DNA of 11,784 nt from Candidatus Shapirobacteria bacterium. Its GTDB lineage: Bacteria; Patescibacteriota; Microgenomatia; UBA12405. The stretch covers positions 1-11,784 of the forward strand of contig JAGVHP010000052.1 of NCBI GenBank assembly GCA_020056515.1, written 5' to 3'. Below are positions 11,445 to 11,784 of this stretch, piece by piece (the first letter of the stretch is position 1; the number at the start of each line of letters is the position of its first letter). The notes below the pieces were generated by a model. The model did not search any database, was not told where the DNA came from, and saw only the letters and a program-made list of their open reading frames with translations. The translations under genes and the position numbers were made by a program.

Positions 11445-11784
11445 ATGACAAACATATTTCCTCTCGTCAAATCCGCCATCGCCCAAGGCAAAATTATTAT
11501 TGGGCCCCAAACCGGTGAGTTCGACCCACTCACCCGCATGACTGCCGGTGGCATTGTTTCCGGTGCCATCTCTCTGGCCATGTTGGCTGTCGCCCTGGTT
11601 TTCTTTTTCATTCTCATCATGGGTGGCCTCAAATGGGTAATGTCTGGTGGTGATCAGAAAAATGTCGAAACCGCCCGAAATCAAATTACCAACGCCCTGG
11701 TTGGTCTGGCTATCGTTTTTGCTGCCTTCGCCATTATGAAGCTGATTGAAATCGTTTTTGGCATCAGCCTCCTTGGTGGTATCA
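11445..11784 (+). CDS. T4SS/VirB2-TrbC-like pilin paralogue 5 (cut by window end)
   Basis: At least 113 residues, open at the right edge. It begins MTNIFPLVKSAIAQGK, with a polar N-terminus to about 36, helix 1 near 38-60 (AISLAMLAVALVFFFILIMG), the turn GGLKWVMSGGDQKNVETAR (60-78) and helix 2 near 83-105 (ALVGLAIVFAAFAIMKLIEI). Key array positions (G, GGD, K, E, AR, T-x-A-L-V-G-L) are kept; the Tyr of the turn is Trp here. TATTAT-type boxes end 4 to 7 nt before the ATG. The gene is new relative to the four complete copies only in its N-terminus. Confidence 0.8.
   Translation, partial: MTNIFPLVKSAIAQGKIIIGPQTGEFDPLTRMTAGGIVSGAISLAMLAVALVFFFILIMGGLKWVMSGGDQKNVETARNQITNALVGLAIVFAAFAIMKLIEIVFGISLLGGI

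Overview
The window reads as a piece of a small-genome candidate-phyla (CPR/Patescibacteria) chromosome, most likely Microgenomates-like. That placement is inferred from several things together: compact AT-rich spacing, no Shine-Dalgarno sequences, tandem two-helix type IV secretion pilins, RimK-like ATP-grasp paralogues, a short GIY-YIG nuclease, and GC-rich hairpin repeats scattered through intergenic and even coding DNA. No rRNA or marker gene is present to confirm it.

Left part (1-1860). A RelB/RelE-type toxin-antitoxin pair (+ strand, 128-692) has a consensus promoter that places the antitoxin ATG at the predicted transcription start, inside a 16-bp perfect palindrome. It converges on a minus-strand group: a DedA-family membrane protein (695-1327), a coupled 36-residue hydrophobic ORF (1324-1434) and a GIY-YIG nuclease (1493-1765). 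Degenerate tRNA-like units lie directly upstream of the small ORF and of the nuclease gene.

Middle (1831-4756). Two 30-bp direct repeats (one mismatch) bracket about 2.9 kb containing a GC-rich block full of inverted repeats (1861-2203, possible structured RNA or non-autonomous element), a Tat-signal protein of unknown function (2248-3495), and an IS with 28-bp terminal inverted repeats (3539-4725). The IS carries an IS256/Mutator-like transposase broken by two homopolymer frameshifts. The right-hand repeat abuts the 3' end of an intact tRNA-Ile(GAU) (4755-4828, minus). Further tRNA-like pieces follow to 4997. Several of these units have a perfect hairpin where the anticodon arm should be.

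Right part (5025-9904, minus strand). Five co-oriented genes form a likely operon read from about 9943: a 7-TM protein resembling the 7TM module usually fused to an inactive transglutaminase, a fusion of a RimK-related ATP-grasp with a RimB-like aspartyl protease, two further RimK-like ATP-grasp ligases, and a membrane-anchored cohesin-like beta-sandwich protein. By analogy with described amidoligase clusters this should build or trim a peptide or amino-acid modification at the cell envelope; the substrate is unknown. Dispersed repeats have entered the 3' ends and interiors of these genes and are translated.

Far right (10013-11784, + strand). Diverging from the ligase operon through a shared 60-bp promoter region are five tandem paralogues of a two-helix T4SS/VirB2-TrbC-like pilin, the last cut by the window edge. 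Several genes share the pattern TAnAAT-like box, 6 nt, ATG, so leaderless transcription looks common here.
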